Source of the DNA: Cyanobium sp. Tous-M-B4
GTDB taxonomy: Bacteria > Cyanobacteriota > Cyanobacteriia > PCC-6307 > Cyanobiaceae
Assembly (NCBI RefSeq): GCF_024345395.1
Contig: NZ_JAGQBA010000001.1
Location: forward strand, 1 to 64,000
Direction of reading: 5' to 3'
Length of the DNA: 64,000 nucleotides
The position numbers were made by a program, and so were the translations under genes. Position 1 is the first letter of the stretch; every line of letters begins with the position of its first letter. The notes under the pieces were generated by a model, which worked only from the letters and a program-made list of their open reading frames with translations, was not told the origin of the DNA and made no database searches. Shown one piece after another: positions 47,567 to 57,632 of the stretch.

Positions 47567-49188
47567 CGCCTCGCGCCAATGCGAGGCAAGCGATCGCGCA
47601 ACTGGTCTGTCAGATCCTTGACCTCTGGCACCTGGGCAAGGCTGGCCACCACTCCATAGATCAACACGCCCACTCCGCCGGCAAAGCTGCACTCCAGCAG
47701 CCGGCCCCAAAGACCAGTGGGCCAGGCCACAGTTACTGACACGCCCCAGGCCGCCAGTCCGGCCAGCACGGCAGCACCGAACAGCAGCATCGTGTCGCGC
47801 AGCCACAGCCGCAATGGCAGCCCGCCGAGCTTGGTCTGCAGCGCCAGCAGCAAACCCACGCAGGTGATCAGATTCACCGCCACGGTGGCTAGCACCAGGC
47901 CGGCGGCACCGCAATAGAGCCCAGGCAGCAGCTGGGTAGCGCCGGGCAGCGGTCCGCCCACGAAAGCCCAGCAGAAGAGCGCATTCAGGCCGATCCCCGC
48001 CATCGACCAGCGGAACGGGGTAACCCCATCGCCGAGGGCGTAGAACACCCGCACCAGCACATCGCGGGCCAGATAGGCGGGCATGCCGATGCCGTAGGCC
48101 ATCAGCAGGTTGCCCACCAACTCAGCAGCACCGGCATTGAAAGCCCCCCGCTCATAGATCAGCGCCACGATGGGCAACGCCAGCGCCACCATCAACGCCC
48201 CCAGGGGCAGCATGCTGGCGTTGGAGAGCATCAACCCCTGACGGATACGACCGACCAGCTCAGGTCGATCGTCCGGTGCCGTCAGCCGGGCATAAACCGG
48301 CAGTAGCGGCACCAGCAGGGCATTGGAGAGCAGCCCGAGGGGCGTTTGCACGAGCAGGTTGGCGTAGCCGAGACCCGCCGCCGCCGCCGGGATGCCCGAA
48401 GCGAAAAACAGGGACACAAACACGTTGATCTGCAGCATCCCCGAGGAGAGGGTGGCGGGCCCCATCACCTGCAGCACCTCGCGCACACCGGGGTCCCGCC
48501 AGTCCCACACCAGCTGAAAGCGTTGCAGCCCTTGCCGGGCCAGGGCTGGCAGCTGAATCAGCCACTGCAGCACCGCCCCCAAAGTTGTGGAGCCGGCCAG
48601 CACCACGCCGCCAAGCACCGCCGTGGTGGGCAGGGTGATCGCGGCACCGAGCTGCCACCACAGCACGGCGATACCAGCGATCACGGCCACGCTCGAGAGC
48701 AAGGGGCTCACCGAGGGCAACCAAAACTCATCAGCAGCATTAAGGGCTCCAAAGCCAAGGCCGATCAGCCCGGCAAATAGGGCCATCGGCGCCATCCAAC
48801 GCAGCTGCAGCACGGCGATGTCGTGGCGGGTGGCATCCAGGCCCGGGCCCACCAGGGTGATCAGGGGGCCAGCGAACACCAGCAGCAACACCGTCACCCC
48901 GAGCAACCCGGCCCCCACCAGGGTGTTGATTGCGGCCAGCACGTAGGCGCCCTCTTGGCGGGGCCGGCGGGCCAGCACGCTCACCATGGCGCTGTGGAAA
49001 GGCCCGTTGATGCCGCCCAGCAGGATCAGCAGAAAGCCGGGCAGCACGTAGGCGTAGTTGTAGGCGTCGTAAGCAGCGCCAACGCCGAAGGCCGCTGCAA
49101 TGGCCTGCTGCCGCACCAGGCCGGCCAACTTGCTGAGGGCAGTGGCCACTGCCACAACCAGCGCAATGCGCCTGAGGGACTTTGCCAT
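47563..49188 (-). CDS. murJ: Lipid II flippase MurJ (MviN family)
   Basis: Moves lipid II across the plasma membrane for peptidoglycan synthesis. 541 residues from ATG at 49188, with about 14 hydrophobic helices. Family signatures: LSKLAGLVRQQAIAAAFGVG at the start, the loop GGINGPFHSAMVSVLARRP, and IYERGAFNAGAAELVGNLLM. The N-terminus fits the MviN profile; the upstream part of the frame is not family-like. Divergent from sfsA (73-base gap). Confidence 0.94.
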   Translation of the reverse strand: MAKSLRRIALVVAVATALSKLAGLVRQQAIAAAFGVGAAYDAYNYAYVLPGFLLILLGGINGPFHSAMVSVLARRPRQEGAYVLAAINTLVGAGLLGVTVLLLVFAGPLITLVGPGLDATRHDIAVLQLRWMAPMALFAGLIGLGFGALNAADEFWLPSVSPLLSSVAVIAGIAVLWWQLGAAITLPTTAVLGGVVLAGSTTLGAVLQWLIQLPALARQGLQRFQLVWDWRDPGVREVLQVMGPATLSSGMLQINVFVSLFFASGIPAAAAGLGYANLLVQTPLGLLSNALLVPLLPVYARLTAPDDRPELVGRIRQGLMLSNASMLPLGALMVALALPIVALIYERGAFNAGAAELVGNLLMAYGIGMPAYLARDVLVRVFYALGDGVTPFRWSMAGIGLNALFCWAFVGGPLPGATQLLPGLYCGAAGLVLATVAVNLITCVGLLLALQTKLGGLPLRLWLRDTMLLFGAAVLAGLAAWGVSVTVAWPTGLWGRLLECSFAGGVGVLIYGVVASLAQVPEVKDLTDQLRDRLPRIGARR

Positions 49189-49261
49189 CCATTGGGGCCC
49201 AAGGCCCGGGAGTTGGCGGCAGTATGGCTGGCCTGCTCCAATCCACCCCAACCCGCCCGCC

Positions 49262-50017
49262 ATGGCCACCTGCGTGCTCAGCCTCGGCCCCCTGGTGGAA
49301 GGCACCTTGGTGAAGCGCTACAAGCGCTTCCTGGCCGATATCGAACTAGAAAACGGCGCGCTGGTCACGGCCCACTGCGCCAACACCGGGCCGATGACCG
49401 GAGTGCTGCACCCCGGCGGAAGGGTGCGCTTGCGCCACGCCCCTTCCCCCAGCCGCAAGCTGGCCTGGACCTGGGAGCAGGCCCAGGTACCTGGCGCCGA
49501 TGGCACGCCCATCTGGGTGGGCATCAACACGGCCCTCCCCAACCATCTGGTGCGGGCCACGATTGAGGCCGGTTGCCTGGAGCCCTGGCTGGGGCCGATC
49601 GCGGCCATCCGCGCCGAGGTGCCCTATGGCGAAGGGCGTCGCAGCCGCATCGACCTGCTGCTCACCCCAGCGGAAAACGCCGCCGATCCCAGGCCGATCT
49701 ACCTGGAGGTGAAAAACACCACCTGGAGCGAAGGGCAGCTGGCCCTTTTCCCAGACACCGTTACTGAGCGGGGCCAAAAACACCTGGTGGAGCTGATGGC
49801 CCTGCTGCCAGAGAGCCGGGCCGTGCTGGTGCCCTGCCTTAGTCGCGGCGATGTGAGCCGCTTTGCGCCGGGCGACGCGGCCGACCCGCGCTACGGCGAA
49901 CTGTTTCGCCAGGCCCTGGCGGCGGGCGTGGAGGTACTGCCCTGCCGCTACAGCTTCAGCGCCAGCGAGGTGAACTGGCATGGGATTGCGGCTGTGGAAA
50001 CCCACGGCCCCGCCTAA
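49262..50017 (+). CDS. sfsA: Sugar fermentation stimulation protein homolog SfsA
   Basis: 251 residues from ATG at 49262. Motifs: LVKRYKRFLADIELENG, VTAHCANTGPMTGVLHPGGR, the nuclease-like core IYLEVKNTTWSEGQLALFPD (Glu-x-Lys), and TERGQKHLVELMAL. Family proteins bind DNA in E. coli, but the core resembles PD-(D/E)XK nucleases, so the role is open. It precedes a membrane protein gene by 28 bases. Confidence 0.92.
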   Translation: MATCVLSLGPLVEGTLVKRYKRFLADIELENGALVTAHCANTGPMTGVLHPGGRVRLRHAPSPSRKLAWTWEQAQVPGADGTPIWVGINTALPNHLVRATIEAGCLEPWLGPIAAIRAEVPYGEGRRSRIDLLLTPAENAADPRPIYLEVKNTTWSEGQLALFPDTVTERGQKHLVELMALLPESRAVLVPCLSRGDVSRFAPGDAADPRYGELFRQALAAGVEVLPCRYSFSASEVNWHGIAAVETHGPA

Positions 50018-50045
50018 GGCGCTGGCTAAGCGCCACAATCCCGCG

Positions 50046-50753
50046 ATGCTTCCGTTCCACTGGCTCACCCAGACCCTCGCCCTGGGCCTGGGCATTTCCT
50101 TCAGCCCACTCAACATCGCTCTGGTGGCCCTGCTGCTGCTGGGCCCCAACCCACTGCGACGCTGCTCCACCTACCTGGGGGGCTGGATACTCGCCAACGG
50201 CGGCGCGCTGGCAGCGGTGGTGCTGGTAGGCAGTCGCTTCAGTTGGGCCATGCAGCTGGGTAGCCGCGGCCAGGTGCTGATGGACCTGATCGGTGCCGGA
50301 GCCCTGGTGGCCTTGGGGCTGTTCCAGCTAACCCCTGCGGTAGCCATCGGTGAGGAGAGCTGGGCGATGCAACTGATGGGCCAGCTGCCCGAGCTCGACT
50401 GGTTTCCCCTGCTCGGGCTTGGGGCCGGCTGTGCCTTGATCAGCCCGGAAAATCTGGTTTTTTACGCCAAAGAAGGCGGCATGTTGCTCACCAACCACAC
50501 CTCCCTGCGCGGCGATCTGGAGGTGGGCGCCGTATTTGTGGCCGTAACGACCTCACTACTGCTGCTGCCACCACTGGCCTGGCTGCTGAGCGGCGGCAGG
50601 CTGCGCCAGCCCCTGAGCCGCCTCAACGACTGGCTTGTGCATCGGGCCGAATGGCTGGTGGGGGTATTTGCCCTAGTGCTGGGGGTTTATCTGGGCTGGC
50701 AGGGAATTGAGGGCCTCCACCAGATGACCCTGGGAGCCGCAGCTCTGACCTAA
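50046..50753 (+). CDS. GAP/Sap-like membrane transporter family protein
   Basis: 235 residues from ATG at 50046, with about six hydrophobic helices: [38 protein letters not shown] and [15 protein letters not shown] among them. The Ser-Pro-Asn in the first helix (ISFSPLN) and a matching segment [17 protein letters not shown] later suggest an internal repeat like LysE/GAP exporters. Substrate unknown. The next gene, ispH, begins 40 bases downstream. Confidence 0.75.
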   Translation: MLPFHWLTQTLALGLGISFSPLNIALVALLLLGPNPLRRCSTYLGGWILANGGALAAVVLVGSRFSWAMQLGSRGQVLMDLIGAGALVALGLFQLTPAVAIGEESWAMQLMGQLPELDWFPLLGLGAGCALISPENLVFYAKEGGMLLTNHTSLRGDLEVGAVFVAVTTSLLLLPPLAWLLSGGRLRQPLSRLNDWLVHRAEWLVGVFALVLGVYLGWQGIEGLHQMTLGAAALT

Positions 50754-50793
50754 GGGGCCCATAGAGTTGATTCACCGAGACCTCGACGCTGTG

Positions 50794-51987
50794 GATACCC
50801 GCGCTTTCAAACGCTCCTTGCACCACTCGGAGCGTTACAACCGCCGAGGCTTCGGTTTGGGCAATGAGGTGGCGGGAAGCCTGGAACAGGCCTACCAAAG
50901 CGATCTGATCGCCAAGCTGCGGGAGAGCGGCTACTCGCTCGAGAGCGGCCGCCTCACCGTGCGGCTGGCGGAAGCTTTTGGGTTCTGCTGGGGCGTAGAG
51001 CGGGCGGTGGCGATGGCCTACGAAACCCGGCGCCACTACCCCACTGAACGGATCTGGATTACCAACGAAATCATCCACAACCCTTCGGTCAACGATCACC
51101 TGCGCGACATGAACGTGCTGTTCATCTCCGTGGAAGACGGCATGAAAGATTTTTCGGAGGTTGCCAGCGGTGATGTGGTGATCCTGCCCGCATTCGGCGC
51201 CACCGTGCAGGAGATGCAGCTGCTGAGCGAGCGGGGCTGCCACATCGTTGATACCACCTGCCCCTGGGTCTCCAAGGTGTGGAACACGGTGGAAAAGCAC
51301 AAAAAGCACTCCTTCACCTCGATCATTCACGGCAAGGTGAAGCACGAGGAAACCCTCGCCACCAGCAGCTTCGCCGGCACCTACTTGGTGGTGCTCGACC
51401 TGGCCGAAGCCCAGATGGTGAGCGAATACATCCTCGGCAACGGCGATCGGCAATCCTTCATGGCCCGCTTCGCTAAAGCCTGCTCGCCCGGCTTCGACCC
51501 CGACCGCGATCTGATCCGGGTGGGCGTCGCAAACCAGACCACCATGTTGAAGAGCGAAACCGAAGAGATTGGCCGCCTGTTCGAGCGCACCATGCTGCAG
51601 CGCTTCGGCCCCATTGAGCTCAATGAGCACTTCCTGGCCTTCAACACCATTTGCGACGCCACCCAGGAGCGCCAGGACGCCATTTTCGCCTTAGTTGATG
51701 AGCCCCTCGACCTGATGGTGGTGATCGGCGGTTACAACTCTTCCAATACCACCCACCTGCAGGAGATCGCCGTCAGCCGGGGCATCCGCTCCTTCCACAT
51801 CGACACCCCCGAGCGCATTGGCCCTGGCAACCGCATCGAGCACATGCCCCTAGGGGGCGAGCTCGAAATCGAGCTGCCCTTCCTGCCTGAAGGTCCAATC
51901 CGAGTGGGCATAACCTCCGGGGCCTCCACTCCCGACCGGGTGGTGGAAGACGTAATCGAGCGGCTGATCGAACTCTGCGAAGCCTGA
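50794..51987 (+). CDS. ispH: 4-hydroxy-3-methylbut-2-enyl diphosphate reductase
   Basis: Last step of the MEP pathway, making IPP and DMAPP for carotenoids, chlorophyll tails and quinones. The three cluster cysteines are in [23 protein letters not shown] and [12 protein letters not shown]. The cyanobacterial/plant-type long form, 397 residues, starts from a GTG at 50794 ([20 protein letters not shown]); upstream codons are not family-like. Confidence 0.96.
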   Translation, partial: DTRAFKRSLHHSERYNRRGFGLGNEVAGSLEQAYQSDLIAKLRESGYSLESGRLTVRLAEAFGFCWGVERAVAMAYETRRHYPTERIWITNEIIHNPSVNDHLRDMNVLFISVEDGMKDFSEVASGDVVILPAFGATVQEMQLLSERGCHIVDTTCPWVSKVWNTVEKHKKHSFTSIIHGKVKHEETLATSSFAGTYLVVLDLAEAQMVSEYILGNGDRQSFMARFAKACSPGFDPDRDLIRVGVANQTTMLKSETEEIGRLFERTMLQRFGPIELNEHFLAFNTICDATQERQDAIFALVDEPLDLMVVIGGYNSSNTTHLQEIAVSRGIRSFHIDTPERIGPGNRIEHMPLGGELEIELPFLPEGPIRVGITSGASTPDRVVEDVIERLIELCEA

Positions 51988-52064
51988 GCCGAACCAAGGT
52001 GTCCGGGTGTCACAGCGGGCGGCACTTGGGCCCACCAGGGGCTTTACATTGATTAAAGAACCTC

Positions 52065-52796
52065 TTGAACAAGTCCGGCATCCTGCTGCCAGGGCTGGTC
52101 AAACGCCAGGAGTTGCCGTTGTTGCCTTTGTCGTTGTCAACCGCACCAGCCCATCCGTCGTCCAAGGGAGAGCTGGGCTCCGGTCCGTTGTTGCGCCACA
52201 GCGATGATCCGAGGGTGCGGCGCTATGCCAGTGCCTTTGCCGACGTGATGGAAATGCGAGCCAGCTCGCCCGTTGTCTCCCAATACCTCGATCACCACGA
52301 GGGCTGGTTTCGCCGTTGCGCTGCCCCGATGAGTGTGGAAGCCCTGGGCACGCGGGGCTACGCCCTGACTTTGGGCACCTTTGGCAACTTCGGCTTCGAG
52401 GTGGAGCCCACCATCGGCCTGGAATTGCTGCCCCAAGACCAGGGGCTGTACCGAATCTTGACCGTGCCCCACCCCGGCGGCGATCCCAAGCTTGAAGGGC
52501 TTTATGACGTCGAGTTCAACGCCTCGCTGCAACTGGACCAAGCCAATGATGCTGCCGTCGCTTCCAACGATCCCTGGCCCCAAACTTTGGTGCGCTGGGA
52601 GCTCGACTTGAGCGTCTGGGTACGCCTACCCGGGGTGATCACCCTGCTGCCTGATGGGCTGGTGCAGTCGAGCGGCGACCACCTGCTGCGTCAGATCGTG
52701 AGGCAGATCTCTCGCCGGCTCACCTGGAAGGTGCAGGAAGATTTCCACGGCAGCCACGATCTGGAGTGCCCACCGCGGCGAAGCGCCCAGTTCTAA
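52065..52796 (+). CDS. DUF1997 family protein
   Basis: 243 residues from a TTG at 52065, with about 45 non-conserved residues first. The DUF1997 domain starts at SAFADVMEMRASSPVVSQYL and includes SVEALGTRGYALTLGTFGNF and LPGVITLLPDGLVQSSGDHL, ending RRLTWKVQEDFHGSHDL. Beta-rich, possibly a lipid- or pigment-binding fold related to polyketide cyclases; no activity is known. The 77-base gap before it holds no clear promoter beyond an AT-rich stretch at 52041-52060. Confidence 0.8.
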   Translation: MNKSGILLPGLVKRQELPLLPLSLSTAPAHPSSKGELGSGPLLRHSDDPRVRRYASAFADVMEMRASSPVVSQYLDHHEGWFRRCAAPMSVEALGTRGYALTLGTFGNFGFEVEPTIGLELLPQDQGLYRILTVPHPGGDPKLEGLYDVEFNASLQLDQANDAAVASNDPWPQTLVRWELDLSVWVRLPGVITLLPDGLVQSSGDHLLRQIVRQISRRLTWKVQEDFHGSHDLECPPRRSAQF

Positions 52797-52845
52797 ATCA
52801 ACTGGGCTGTCTTTCTAACTTGAGACCTAGCCCGCAAACCAGCAC

Positions 52846-53310
52846 TCAAGCAGGGCGGTTTTCCCAGATTTTGTTGAGGATCTGAAAGCCACTCACCGCC
52901 TGCCACAGAAACAGGGTCATCATCGCCATGTTGAGGCCCACATGGACCTTGCGGGCGATCAGATTGCCCTGCTGCATCAGGGGGGTAAGCGACACCGCCA
53001 GGGCAATCAAGCAGGTCATGCCAATGCCCACTAGCAGGTGGGGGCCTACAAATAATTTGCCGTTATTGAGGTAGGTGACGGCCATGCCGCCAAAGGTACC
53101 CAGCACGGTGAGGGCCAGGATCAGGCTGCCGATCTGGAAATGGCGCTTGGCAAATTGCCCCTTGATCAGCTGCTTGCGGGTCTCAGCATCTGCGGTGCGG
53201 GTTTTCTTGGCCTTGATGCCAAGGAGCATCCCGTAGCTGGAGAGGGCCAGCAGACCCAGCATCAATAGGGGATGGAGGAAGTTGAGGTTGTAGGCGAGGG
53301 CTTCAGGCAT
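52846..53310 (-). CDS. DUF4079 membrane protein
   Basis: 154 residues from ATG at 53310. Four hydrophobic helices: LNFLHPLLMLGLLALSSYGM, FQIGSLILALTVLGTFGG, LLVGIGMTCLIALAVSL, and VHVGLNMAMMTLFLWQAVSG. His residues at helix positions (LHP, RHFQIG, GPHLLVG, VHVGLN) recall di-heme cytochrome b561-like folds. Function unknown. Confidence 0.82.
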   Translation of the reverse strand: MPEALAYNLNFLHPLLMLGLLALSSYGMLLGIKAKKTRTADAETRKQLIKGQFAKRHFQIGSLILALTVLGTFGGMAVTYLNNGKLFVGPHLLVGIGMTCLIALAVSLTPLMQQGNLIARKVHVGLNMAMMTLFLWQAVSGFQILNKIWENRPA

Positions 53311-53405
53311 GGCGTCAGAGGGGGCTAAGGAATGGCTGCGGCAAGTGCGCAGCAGAACAGGACTTATGGAGCGAAACTACAACTCACTGCGCCCCACCAA
53401 GGGCG

Positions 53406-54965
53406 TCAATGCAGAAAATGACGGCGACCGGTTACCACCATCGCCAACCCAAGGGCATTGCAGGCGGTGATCGAATCGGCGTCGCGCACGCTGCCGCCAG
53501 GCTGAATGACAGCAGTGATGCCCTGACCAGCCGCCAGCCGCACGGTGTCATCGAAGGGGAAGAAACCATCGCTAGCCAGCACCGCGCCCCGGGCCCGATC
53601 CCCGGCCGCTTCCAAGGCCAGCCTGGCCGAGCCAACCCGATTCATCTGACCGGCGCCAATGCCCAGGCTCTGACCACCCTTGGCCACGGTGATGGCATTG
53701 GAGCGCACGTGGCGAGCCAGCTTCCAGGCAAAACCGAGGTCGTCGAGCTCCTGGGCTGTGGGCTGACGTTCGCTCACCACCTGCCAGGCCGCTCCATCAA
53801 CCGGTTGATCGTCTAGCTCCTGTACCAGTACCCCGCCCAGCAGGGTGCGCAGCTGGCGCCTGGACGCCAGGCCGATCGCCGCAGGATTCAATTCCAGCAG
53901 GCGCAGATTGGCTTTCGTGGCCAGCCGCTCCGATGCCGGTCCATCAAAGCCAGGCGCCACTACACATTCAAGGAACAGGCTGGTCAGCAATTCGGCGGTG
54001 GCTAGATCGACCACACAGTTGATAGCCACAATGCCGCCGAAGGCTGAGAGTCGATCGGCGTCAAGGGCCCGGCTGAGGGCAGCGGCGCCGTTGTGGCCGA
54101 TGGCCACACCGCAGGGGTTGGTGTGCTTAACCACAACCGCCGCGGGCTGGGCCCCGGGGCCGTAGCCAAACTCCCGCACGGTGGCTAAGGCCGCATCTAG
54201 ATCGATCAAGTTGTTGTAGCTGAGCTCCTTGCCCTGCAGTTGCACCGCGGCGCCCCAGCCGGCAGCGGGCTCGCTATGCCAGGTGGCCTGTTGGTGGGGG
54301 TTTTCGCCATAGCGCAGGCTCTGACGGGCGGGCAGTTCCAGTCGCAGGGGCGCCGCCACCGTTGAAGGGACCTCGGCTGCGCCGGCCAGCTGGCCTGCCA
54401 GCCAGCTGCTGATCGCCGTGTCGTAGCTAGCGGTGTGCTGGAAAGCTTCCAGCGCCAGCTGGCGCCGCAGGGCGGGGCTGATGGCTCCGGTGCGCAGACA
54501 CTCAAGGAAGGGGCCGTATTGGCTGGGGCTGGTCAGCACCACCACATCGGCGTGATTTTTGGCCGCTGCCCGCACCATTGCCGGTCCGCCGATATCGATG
54601 TTCTCGATGGCGGTATCGAATGCCACCTCGGGGTTGGCAACTGTTTCTCGAAATGGGTAGAGGTTGACCACCACCACGTCGATCGGCGCAATGCCCTGGG
54701 CCTCCAGATCAGCCTGGTGGCTGGGCTCGCAGCGGCGGGCCAGGATGCCGCCATGGATGCGTGGGTGCAGGGTCTTGACCCTGCCACCCAAGATCTCAGG
54801 GGCGCCGGTGTGCTCCGCCACCTTGGTGACCTCAAGCCCGGCCGCCTTGAGGGCGGCAGCGGTGCCGCCACTAGAAATCAACTGATAGCCAGCCTCCAGC
54901 AGCCCCTCGGCCAAGGGCACCAGGCCCTCCTTATTGGAGACGCTGAGAAGGGCCGTGGGGGCCAT
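53406..54965 (-). CDS. purH: Bifunctional AICAR transformylase / IMP cyclohydrolase
   Basis: Final two steps of IMP synthesis. The N-terminal MGS-like cyclohydrolase domain has [39 protein letters not shown] and NLYPFRETV. The C-terminal transformylase has [32 protein letters not shown] with the catalytic Lys-His, and [18 protein letters not shown]. 519 residues from ATG at 54965. Divergent from the esterase gene by 54 bases. Confidence 0.96.
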   Translation of the reverse strand: MAPTALLSVSNKEGLVPLAEGLLEAGYQLISSGGTAAALKAAGLEVTKVAEHTGAPEILGGRVKTLHPRIHGGILARRCEPSHQADLEAQGIAPIDVVVVNLYPFRETVANPEVAFDTAIENIDIGGPAMVRAAAKNHADVVVLTSPSQYGPFLECLRTGAISPALRRQLALEAFQHTASYDTAISSWLAGQLAGAAEVPSTVAAPLRLELPARQSLRYGENPHQQATWHSEPAAGWGAAVQLQGKELSYNNLIDLDAALATVREFGYGPGAQPAAVVVKHTNPCGVAIGHNGAAALSRALDADRLSAFGGIVAINCVVDLATAELLTSLFLECVVAPGFDGPASERLATKANLRLLELNPAAIGLASRRQLRTLLGGVLVQELDDQPVDGAAWQVVSERQPTAQELDDLGFAWKLARHVRSNAITVAKGGQSLGIGAGQMNRVGSARLALEAAGDRARGAVLASDGFFPFDDTVRLAAGQGITAVIQPGGSVRDADSITACNALGLAMVVTGRRHFLH

Positions 54966-55019
54966 GGCTGCCAAACGTGCAGGTCTAGAGCCAACCTACG
55001 CAGCAACCGATCACCCTCC

Positions 55020-55649
55020 ATGAGTAGCCAAACCAGCCAACCCAACGACCAACTGATCCGCAGTGGCCCGGACCTGTGCGACCGGCGCCTTGTGCTGCTG
55101 CACGGCTGGGGAGCGGATGCCGACGACCTGCTCGACCTGGCCGAGGTGCTGGTGGGGCCAGAGGTGAGCGTGGTGGCCCTGCGGGCACCACTGCCGCATC
55201 CAAGCGGTAGCGGCCGCCAGTGGTACGACCTGCAACAGCCAAATTGGCCCCAGCTGCCTGCCGCTCGAACCCAGCTGCTAGAGCGGCTCCTGGCCCTAGC
55301 GGCGGAGGTGCCCCTGCAGCAAACGGCTCTGCTGGGCTTCTCCCAAGGCGCAGCAATGGCCCTTGATGTGGCCACAGCCGGCAGCGGCCTACCCCTGGCC
55401 GCTCTGATCGGCTGCAGCGGCTACCCCCATCCCGGCTGGCAACCAAGCGCAGCATCCCTGCCAAAAATCCTGCTCACCCATGGCGAACAGGATCCTGTGG
55501 TGCCCTACGGAGCCAGTGAGGCCCTGAAAGAGCAGTTGCAACTCGGTGGCATCGACACCGAACTGGTTGGCTTTACAGGCGGCCACACAATTGACAGCTG
55601 CCTGTTTCCTGCCCTGCGGAGCTACTTGGCCAGCCAGTGGTCATGCTGA
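55020..55649 (+). CDS. Carboxylesterase / phospholipase family hydrolase
   Basis: 209-residue alpha/beta hydrolase. RRLVLLHGWGADADDLLDLA is the oxyanion region, ALLGFSQGAAMALDVA carries the nucleophilic Ser in GFSQG, HGEQDPVVPYGASEA the Asp, and FTGGHTIDSCLF the His. This is the small acyl-protein thioesterase / carboxylesterase type; the substrate is unknown. ATG at 55020. Confidence 0.86.
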   Translation: MSSQTSQPNDQLIRSGPDLCDRRLVLLHGWGADADDLLDLAEVLVGPEVSVVALRAPLPHPSGSGRQWYDLQQPNWPQLPAARTQLLERLLALAAEVPLQQTALLGFSQGAAMALDVATAGSGLPLAALIGCSGYPHPGWQPSAASLPKILLTHGEQDPVVPYGASEALKEQLQLGGIDTELVGFTGGHTIDSCLFPALRSYLASQWSC

Positions 55650-55692
55650 ACAACCAGTGGCCCACCTGAGTTCCGCCAGGGCAAAGCCAAGC

Positions 55693-56064
55693 TCAGACGA
55701 AGGCGTATTCGTACTCCTCCATTTCTTCCCAGTCGTCGGCGGCGAGGGCTTCGATGCCTTCGAAAAGCACCTCCTCACCGATGCGGTCGACGATCGTCCG
55801 CAGTGAGGGAAACAGGAAATGGTTTTCCTCGGCGTACTGGGCGCTGAACAGGCCCTTTTCGCCCCAGAAGAAGCGATCAGTGGTGTGCTCGTTGCGGCGC
55901 ACGTTGAGAATTGCTGGGGGCACCAACAGCTCCTCAGCAATGAAGCGGCGTGCTGCCGTGACCGGCTTGTGGGAGCCGGTCTCGAGATTGAAAGTGGGGA
56001 CATGCGCCAGCACCCGCTGGCCCGCGAGCCGGCGACGGCTGATCCGCTTGCGCTTTTTGGACAT
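55693..56064 (-). CDS. DUF3155 family protein
   Basis: 123 residues from ATG at 56064. A very basic start (MSKKRKRISRRRLAGQRVLA) leads to a conserved middle, HKPVTAARRFIAEELLVPPA, and an acidic end DDWEEMEEYEYAFV. Matches cyanobacterial DUF3155. The basic head could bind nucleic acid; this is inference. It has an unusually long non-coding region upstream (56065-56495). Confidence 0.82.
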   Translation of the reverse strand: MSKKRKRISRRRLAGQRVLAHVPTFNLETGSHKPVTAARRFIAEELLVPPAILNVRRNEHTTDRFFWGEKGLFSAQYAEENHFLFPSLRTIVDRIGEEVLFEGIEALAADDWEEMEEYEYAFV

Positions 56065-56244
56065 TGAACTGCTCCCGAGAAGGAAGGATTAAGAGAAGGA
56101 AGAGAAACCGGAGGGGGAACGGACAGTGGGGGCGCAAAACATGCGCAGGGTCCGTGACTCAGCCCACCCGCACTCCCCAAAATTTGGAGAGCAGGGCGAC
56201 GCCCAAACGTTCTGTTGTCCGAGAGAGTCAGCAGGCCCAGGGGT

Positions 56245-56367
56245 CAGTGACGCCACACCCCGCCCATTCGGGGTGCAGAACAACAGGAAGCAAGATCGGC
56301 GTAAGTCGGATCTGTCACTGCTGTAGCCTGAATTGCCGAAATGGGCAACAAAGGGTGAGGGCGTCAC
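56245..56367. ncRNA. Candidate structured RNA element between DUF3155 and hik2
   Basis: The 431-base gap 56065-56495 has no convincing gene but strong pairing potential. CAGTGAC (56245-56251) pairs perfectly with GTCACTG (56314-56320) and encloses two hairpins: CACCCCG/CGGGGTG (56256-56275, six-base loop) and AGATC/GATCT (56293-56313). The same GTGACGCC (56247-56254) also pairs perfectly with GGCGTCAC (56360-56367), so two folds exclude each other. A further CTGTTGT/ACAACAG pair (56212-56218, 56280-56286) could form a pseudoknot. The strand is not determined; it may be a leader of hik2, a leader of DUF3155, or an independent RNA. Confidence 0.4.
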
Positions 56368-56495
56368 GACGACGAACCGCTGCCCGCTTGCGGACCGCGC
56401 CGTATTGGTCGATACCGCACATCTTAAGACTTTTTTCTGGTTTTCCCACGCCTTATCCAAATTTTTTGGAACACGGCCAGGACTGAGGGCAGCAG

Positions 56496-57632
56496 ATGCA
56501 AGTCTCCAACCGCTTTCTCGCCCTACTACGCTTCCAGCTAGCCCAGTTCGCTGATCGCAGCGACCTGAGCTCCCTGGTGGTTTATGTCACCCAGCCCGGC
56601 GAAGCCAACGCCCCCATTCTTGTACCAATCGGCCAGTGGCCGAGTGATGGTCGAGCCCTGCCGGCGGTCGAAGCCGGCAGTCCGCTGAGCCTGCCAGCCG
56701 AGGAGCGGCGCTGGCTGCCGCTGCGCCACCAAAGGGTGCTGCTGGGCGCGATCCAGGTGGAAACCAGCGTGGTGCCCTGGCCAGACAGCCTCGGGCAGCG
56801 GCTCCAGGCCGTCGCCCTGTGTCTTACCGAAGCGCTCTGCCTTGATCTGGAACAACAGCAGTTGCAGCAGACCCTCGAGCAACAGCAAGCCGAATTGGGC
56901 CTGCTGTTGCACCAGCTGCGCAACCCCCTCGCCGCCCTGCGCACCTTCGGCCAACTACTGCTGCGGCGCCTCGAACAGGACCAGCAGAACCGACCGCTGG
57001 TGGAAGGCTTGCTGGCGGAAGAGCGCCAGCTCAACCGCTACGTGGATGCCCTCAGCCAGCTGGGCCGCCACGAACAAGCCGCCGTCAGCGGCGAAGCGGC
57101 GGCGCCCCTGCTACTTCCCCCCGGGCTGGTGGGGCCAGAGGGCCAGCCCCTGCTCGACTGGCTTGAACCCTTGGTGCAGCGGGCTGCTGCCACGGCCTCT
57201 CTGCAGGGCCGCCCCTGGTATCCGCCATCCTGCTTGCCCAACTGGCACGGGGACAGTGGCGCCGTGGCTGAAATTTTGGCCAACCTGCTGAACAACGCCT
57301 TTCGATACAGCCCCAGCGGCACGGCCATCGGCCTGGACTGCCAGGCACTGGCGTCAGGGGACTGGCAACTGACGGTTTGGGATGGCGGCGAGCCGATCGC
57401 CGCAAACGAGCGCCAGGCCATCTTTGAACAGGGTTTCCGGGGGCGGCAGGGGCAGGGGCGGCCGGGGACGGGGCTGGGACTGGCTCTGGCCAGAGATCTG
57501 GCCCGCAGCCTCGGTGGCGAGCTCAATCTGGTGTTGCCGCCGGCAGCCGTTGCCCGGCAACTGCCCCAGCGGGGCAACGCCTTTTGCCTCAGGCTGCCAG
57601 CCGCGGACCCACACCCAGCAGCAGGGCCATGA
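56496..57632 (+). CDS. Sensor histidine kinase of the Hik2/CSK type
   Basis: 378 residues. An N-terminal GAF-like domain (about 1-115) is followed by HisKA with LLLHQLRNPLAALRTFGQLL, where His139 is the phosphorylation site, and a HATPase domain with EILANLLNNAFRYSPSG (N box), the VWDGGEPI G1 box and RPGTGLGLALARDLARSLGG. This is the pattern of cyanobacterial Hik2, ancestor of chloroplast sensor kinase, which reports plastoquinone redox state and adjusts photosystem gene expression. No membrane helix. Its last 44 bases overlap the convergent cobS gene. Confidence 0.88.
   Translation: MQVSNRFLALLRFQLAQFADRSDLSSLVVYVTQPGEANAPILVPIGQWPSDGRALPAVEAGSPLSLPAEERRWLPLRHQRVLLGAIQVETSVVPWPDSLGQRLQAVALCLTEALCLDLEQQQLQQTLEQQQAELGLLLHQLRNPLAALRTFGQLLLRRLEQDQQNRPLVEGLLAEERQLNRYVDALSQLGRHEQAAVSGEAAAPLLLPPGLVGPEGQPLLDWLEPLVQRAAATASLQGRPWYPPSCLPNWHGDSGAVAEILANLLNNAFRYSPSGTAIGLDCQALASGDWQLTVWDGGEPIAANERQAIFEQGFRGRQGQGRPGTGLGLALARDLARSLGGELNLVLPPAAVARQLPQRGNAFCLRLPAADPHPAAGP

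Noticed and set aside
52041-52062. Another HLR1-like half-site (TTTACATT) before the DUF1997 gene
   Set aside because: Only the first half matches; the second half has three mismatches.
56065-56495. Frames on both strands in the DUF3155-hik2 gap
   Set aside because: Cys/Arg/Pro-rich translations without family resemblance, overlapping the paired RNA-like segments.
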